Source: DAOUGC01 sp034429695 (GTDB lineage Bacteria; Chloroflexota; Anaerolineae; Anaerolineales; Anaerolineaceae). Taken from it: a stretch of 16,426 nt of DNA. Under the pieces are notes generated by a model that saw nothing but the letters and a program-made list of their open reading frames with translations, ran no database searches and was not told the DNA's origin. Positions 13,595 to 16,426 of this stretch are shown here, one piece after another. Location: assembly GCA_034429695.1 (NCBI GenBank), contig DAOUGC010000013.1, positions 1-16,426 of the forward strand, in the 5' to 3' direction. The first letter of the stretch is position 1; each line of letters opens with the position of its first letter. The position numbers and the translations under genes were made by a program.

Positions 13595-14083
13595 TTACAG
13601 CTCCTGCCGCACTGCCGCCACCTGACCACCGGTCATGCGCTGCAGGTCTGCAGGGGTAAGCTGAAAGATGGCGTTGGGCGTGCCAGCCGCTGCCCAGATC
13701 AGGTCGTACTGCATCAGGTCTTCATCAATCAGCGTGCGAATGGGATGATCATGCGCCAGGGGCGGCACACCCCCGATGGCGAAGCCGGTCTGCTCGCGCA
13801 CAAAATCGGCGCTGGCTTTGTCCACCGGCTCACCCAGCAGCGCGGCAACGCGTTTTTCATCCACGCGGTTCGCGCCGCTGGTCTCCACCAGCACCGGCTG
13901 GCCGCTGTTGCGTGTGCGAAACACCAGTGATTTGACGATCTGGCCAAGGGTGCAACCGGCCGCCTGGGCGGCTTCCTGTGCTGTACGGGTCGAAGCGGGC
14001 AGTTCAATCACCCGGCAGGACAGACCCATCTGCGAAAGGGCATCCTGCACTTTGCGGGCGCTGCTGCTCAAAGGGGTTTCCAT
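13595..14083 (-). CDS. YbaK/EbsC-family aminoacyl-tRNA deacylase
   Basis: A cytoplasmic protein of 162 aa in the YbaK/ProX editing family, which hydrolyses mischarged tRNAs such as Cys-tRNA(Pro) or Ala-tRNA(Pro). The conserved Lys is K51 in GQIVKSLVFRT, the family's signature strand; GGVPPLAHDHPI (104-115) forms the substrate-pocket loop, and AAGTPNAIFQLTP (132-144) is the usual closing motif. Length is typical. AGGAGGAAG (14085-14093) precedes ATG 14083. It is the first gene of the tightly coupled minus-strand operon, with a TATAAT at 14113-14118 just upstream. Which tRNA is edited cannot be determined here; other family members act on different aminoacyl-tRNAs. Confidence 0.92.
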   Translation of the reverse strand: METPLSSSARKVQDALSQMGLSCRVIELPASTRTAQEAAQAAGCTLGQIVKSLVFRTRNSGQPVLVETSGANRVDEKRVAALLGEPVDKASADFVREQTGFAIGGVPPLAHDHPIRTLIDEDLMQYDLIWAAAGTPNAIFQLTPADLQRMTGGQVAAVRQEL

Positions 14084-14112
14084 GCTTCCTCCTGATAAGG
14101 GTGGTTGCCTTG

Positions 14113-14118
14113 ATTATA
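14113..14118 (-). promoter_or_regulatory. Candidate -10 box for the YbaK operon, containing the upstream gene's stop codon
   Basis: Minus-strand TATAAT covers 14118-14113 and includes the TAA (14116-14114) that ends the AAC(6')-like gene. A start near 14106 would leave a leader of about 23 nt with a strong AGGAGGAAG ribosome site. The -35 region is weak. Confidence 0.45.
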
Positions 14119-14719
14119 CGCCCGCTGATGCGTGCGTGGGTTCACCGCCCTGACGGATGCGTTTTGCCAGGTAAATATCCGGTTTGCCAATTCCATTGGC
14201 GTCCGGCAGCACCCCGGCGATGATAAAGCCCAGGCGCAGGTAGAAACCAAGCGCGTGCCCGCCCGGCTGCACAGCCTGCACCTGCTGCCACAGGTTTGAA
14301 TAGAGATCAACGCCAGACAGGCTGGTCTCACCGGTCTCGTCATCCGCGCCAGCCCACAGGGTGAGCGCGCCGCGCACTGCGGCAACCTGCTCCAGCTCAT
14401 CGATCAATGCACGCCCCACGCCCTGCCCGCGCTGATCCTGACCCACCACCAGCGGGTGGATCTCAATCACATGCCCGTCGTATTGCGGCAGGCCGCCAAC
14501 CCAGCCAATGACGGTTCCGCCATCGTCCAACGCAACCAGGCTGATGCGCCCATCCCCCAGCGATTCGCGCACCTCGGTCAGCGCGTCATCATACACGCTC
14601 CAGCTTCCGTCCGGCAAATGCGCGAAACCCTGTTGCAACAGCCGTGCAATCTGATCGATGAAATCCGCTGCCCGGTCTCCACCACTTGCATGCGGTTCCT
14701 GTAGATTCACAATGCGCAT
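14114..14719 (-). CDS. GNAT acetyltransferase of the aminoglycoside 6'-N-acetyltransferase-like type
   Basis: A GNAT protein of 201 aa. Acetyl-CoA motif A is QDQRGQGVGRALI (94-106). The surrounding phrases, namely GRISLVALDDGGTVIGWVGGLPQYDG, the strand EIHPLVV, and later SLSGVDLYSNLW and GVLPDANGIGKPDIYLAKR (169-187), recall environmental proteins annotated as AAC(6')-type aminoglycoside acetyltransferases. That recollection is from memory, not a search. Being AAC(6')-like does not show that it confers resistance; many such proteins have other amine substrates. I start at ATG 14719 with GGGAGGAA just upstream; the longer frame crosses the divergent promoter and is unlikely. It is divergent from the DMT transporter gene, whose start lies 26 bp away. 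Confidence 0.82.
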   Translation of the reverse strand: MRIVNLQEPHASGGDRAADFIDQIARLLQQGFAHLPDGSWSVYDDALTEVRESLGDGRISLVALDDGGTVIGWVGGLPQYDGHVIEIHPLVVGQDQRGQGVGRALIDELEQVAAVRGALTLWAGADDETGETSLSGVDLYSNLWQQVQAVQPGGHALGFYLRLGFIIAGVLPDANGIGKPDIYLAKRIRQGGEPTHASAGV

Positions 14720-14720
14720 T
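14711..14720. repeat. 10-bp perfect palindrome at a divergent start region
   Basis: AATGCGCATT is its own reverse complement. It covers the ATG of the AAC(6')-like gene on the minus strand and the expected -35 position of the leaderless DMT promoter on the plus strand. It could be an operator for either gene, but a 10-bp palindrome can arise by chance. Confidence 0.3.
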
Positions 14721-14730
14721 CTTCCTCCCG

Positions 14731-14739
14731 TGCTATAAT
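14731..14739 (+). promoter_or_regulatory. Extended -10 promoter giving a leaderless DMT transporter transcript
   Basis: TGCTATAAT is a perfect TATAAT with the TGn extension. It ends 6 nt before ATG 14746, so a normally spaced transcription start falls on the A of the start codon. There is no ribosome site between them. Confidence 0.65.
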
Positions 14740-14745
14740 CCCGAT

Positions 14746-15699
14746 ATGACCAACCCATCGCACCGCAACGCCGTTCTGCTGGCGCTGCTGGTAACATTTC
14801 TGTGGTCCACTTCCTGGGTATTAATCAAGTTTGGTTTGCAGGACATGCCCGCGCTGACCTTTGCCGGGTTGCGCTACACACTGGCATTTGTGTGTCTGCT
14901 GGGTTACCTGGCGGCGCGGCGGCAGTTGCACCTTTCCCGGCTCTCCCGTACACAGTGGCTGCGGCTGTTCCTGCTTGGAATCATATTTTACACGCTTGCC
15001 CAGGGCGGACAGTTCCTGGCTCTGGCGCATTTACCCGCAGTGGCGACCAACCTGATCATCAGTTTCAGCTCCATCCCGGTCGCGCTGCTGGGAACCGCCA
15101 TGCTCAAGGAACATCTCAACCCGGTTCAATGGCTGGGCGTGCTGATGAGCGTGGCAGGCGGGGCGATCTTTTTCCTGCCGCTGGAAAACGCCGCTTACTC
15201 GTGGATCGGTTGGGCCGCCGCCTTGCTTGCCATGCTATCCACCAGCGCAGGGTCTTTGTTCACCCGCTCGGTCAACCGGCGCGGCGATCTTGATCCATTA
15301 ACCATCACCGTGGTGAGCATGGGCTTTGGCGGGCTGGGACTGCTGGGGACAGGCCTGACCACCCAGGGCTTGCCGTCGCTCTCGTTACAAAATATTGGCA
15401 TCATCATCTGGCTGGCGGTTGCCAACACCGCACTGGCTTTCGCGTTGTGGAATGTAGCCGCCCGTACCCTCACCGCCGCCGAGTCGAGCGTGATCGCCAA
15501 TCTCATGCTGGTGTTGATCCCGATCATGGCGGTGATCTTTTTACAGGAAAATTTAAACGGTAAGGAACTTGTTGGTATGGCAGTCAACATTCTGGGGCTG
15601 ATGGCTGTGCAACTGGGCCTGCGTGTTGGGGGCAGGCCAGCCCGGTCACCGGCGTTTCCGCATCAATCCAGCAACCCCAACAGGGAGCAAAACGAATGA
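14746..15699 (+). CDS. EamA/DMT-family transporter
   Basis: An inner-membrane drug/metabolite transporter of 317 aa with the ten-helix, two-repeat EamA layout. The first helix is LLALLVTFLWSTSWVLIKFGL, with the family's W-S/G-x-x-x-x-x-K signature. Repeat 1 ends around the segment GLVMSVAGGAIFF-like (138-150), and repeat 2 begins at ENAAYSWIGWAAALLAMLSTSAGSLFTRSVNRR. The second repeat has the common VIANLMLVLIPIMAVIFLQENL helix pair. Such carriers export amino acids, nucleosides or other metabolites. The ATG at 14746 is preferred because the promoter lies directly upstream; earlier frame would begin inside the divergent gene. A Pro/Ser-rich tail ends in a TGA that overlaps the D-aminopeptidase ATG by four bases (ATGA). 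Confidence 0.92.
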   Translation: MTNPSHRNAVLLALLVTFLWSTSWVLIKFGLQDMPALTFAGLRYTLAFVCLLGYLAARRQLHLSRLSRTQWLRLFLLGIIFYTLAQGGQFLALAHLPAVATNLIISFSSIPVALLGTAMLKEHLNPVQWLGVLMSVAGGAIFFLPLENAAYSWIGWAAALLAMLSTSAGSLFTRSVNRRGDLDPLTITVVSMGFGGLGLLGTGLTTQGLPSLSLQNIGIIIWLAVANTALAFALWNVAARTLTAAESSVIANLMLVLIPIMAVIFLQENLNGKELVGMAVNILGLMAVQLGLRVGGRPARSPAFPHQSSNPNREQNE

Positions 15700-16426
15700 A
15701 ACTGTTAATTGCCGTTGACATGGAAGGCATCACCGGGGTGAGCAACTGGGAGCACGTCACCCCCGGCAGCGCCGATTATTCGCGTTTTCGCCGCATCATG
15801 ACCGCCGACGTGAACGCCGCCATCGAAGGCGCCTGCCTGGCAGGCGTTGAGGATATTGTGGTGGCGGACGGCCACTGGAACGGTCAGAACATCCTGATCG
15901 AAGAGCTGGACCCGCGCGCGCGGTTAAACTCGGGTACATCCGCGCCGTTCTCCATGGTGCAAAGCGCCGATAGCGGCGTGAACGCTGCCTTTTTTGTGGG
16001 CTACCACGCGCGCGCCGGTACGCTCAATGCGGTGCTGGACCATACCTGGTCGTCTGTACGGGTGATGAACCTGTGGATCAACGGGCGGATATGCGGTGAG
16101 ACCGGCCTGAACGCTGGTGTGCTGGGCCATTTTGACGCGCCGGTGATCATGGTCAGCGGCGATCAGAGCCTGGCCGCCGAAGCCTGCGACTGGATCCCTG
16201 GCGTTGAGACGGCCGTGGTCAAGACCGCCACCGGGCGCACCTCGGCAGAGTCGCTCTCGCTGGAGGAAGCCCACAACCGCATCCGCGCCGCCGCTGAGAG
16301 GGCAGTCAACCGCATGCTCTCAGGGCGCGGCCCGCAACCGTTGGTGTTGGGTTCGCCGGTGGAGATCGCTGTGGAATTCCACACCACCGCCCAGGCCGAC
16401 GGCGCAGCCCTGGTCCCCGGTGCTGA
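15696..16426 (+). CDS. dppA-like: D-aminopeptidase, M55 (DppA) family, 3' end cut by window
   Basis: At least 243 residues, still open at the window edge. It matches the zinc D-aminopeptidase DppA, known from Bacillus subtilis to cleave D-Ala-containing peptides. Metal ligands fit the family pattern: D8 and E10 in AVDMEG, H60 in VADGHW, H104 in VGYHARAG and E135 in CGETGLNAG. H116 in VLDHTW is the expected catalytic His. The core FSMVQSADSGVNAAFFVGYHARAG closely follows the family. The C-terminal subunit-interface region is missing here. GGGAG (15683-15687) lies 8 nt before ATG 15696, which overlaps the stop of the DMT transporter, so the two are translationally coupled. The enzyme probably scavenges D-amino acids from peptidoglycan peptides, in the cytoplasm since no signal peptide is visible. 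Confidence 0.93.
   Translation, partial: MKLLIAVDMEGITGVSNWEHVTPGSADYSRFRRIMTADVNAAIEGACLAGVEDIVVADGHWNGQNILIEELDPRARLNSGTSAPFSMVQSADSGVNAAFFVGYHARAGTLNAVLDHTWSSVRVMNLWINGRICGETGLNAGVLGHFDAPVIMVSGDQSLAAEACDWIPGVETAVVKTATGRTSAESLSLEEAHNRIRAAAERAVNRMLSGRGPQPLVLGSPVEIAVEFHTTAQADGAALVPGA

Noticed and set aside
1..16426. CRISPR arrays, tRNA or rRNA genes, insertion sequences, prophage or defence genes
   Set aside because: I looked for spaced direct repeats, cloverleaf-like segments, transposase or integrase motifs and terminal inverted repeats and found none.

Overview
The window is about 16.4 kb of gene-dense, moderately GC-rich bacterial DNA with about eighteen protein-coding genes, no RNA genes, no transposase and no CRISPR array. 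I infer, without proof, a Chloroflexota bacterium of the Anaerolineae type. The reasons are secreted lipoproteins with WD40 propellers, a two-gene ABC exporter, several GNAT acetyltransferases, DinB-fold proteins, an M55 D-aminopeptidase, and promoters with clean TATAAT boxes, some leaving almost no 5' leader.

Layout. A DEAD-box RNA helicase (minus strand, 170-1873) sits behind a leader of about 180 nt that contains a strong intrinsic terminator and a second hairpin. A 333-bp gap (1874-2206) carries this leader, divergent promoters and an unusual array of 7-bp units in inverted orientation. An ABC exporter pair (2207-4503, plus) follows and converges on a putative HicB-like/DinB fusion gene (4516-5193, minus). 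Next come a tandem GNAT protein, a WD40 lipoprotein and a four-helix membrane protein (5349-8864, plus), perhaps partly cotranscribed.

The minus strand from 14719 down to 8918 is a long collinear cluster: an AAC(6')-like acetyltransferase, a YbaK-type tRNA deacylase, a small membrane protein, a DinB-like protein, a nitroreductase, a GNAT protein, a lipoprotein, an AIR-synthase/HypE-like protein, a tyrosine/dual-specificity phosphatase and a small membrane protein. The starts from 14083 to 11626 overlap or lie within 3 nt of the preceding stop, so that block is almost certainly one operon. The right end (plus) holds a DMT-family transporter from an apparently leaderless promoter, coupled by an ATGA overlap to a DppA-type D-aminopeptidase cut by the window edge.

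How they work together. The clear functional pairs are the ABC ATPase with its permease and the DMT transporter with the D-aminopeptidase. The minus-strand operon mixes detoxification, proofreading and modification enzymes with no obvious shared pathway. I see no defence island or secondary-metabolite cluster. The most interesting signals are regulatory: the helicase leader, the heptad array between divergent promoters, and the near-zero-length leaders.
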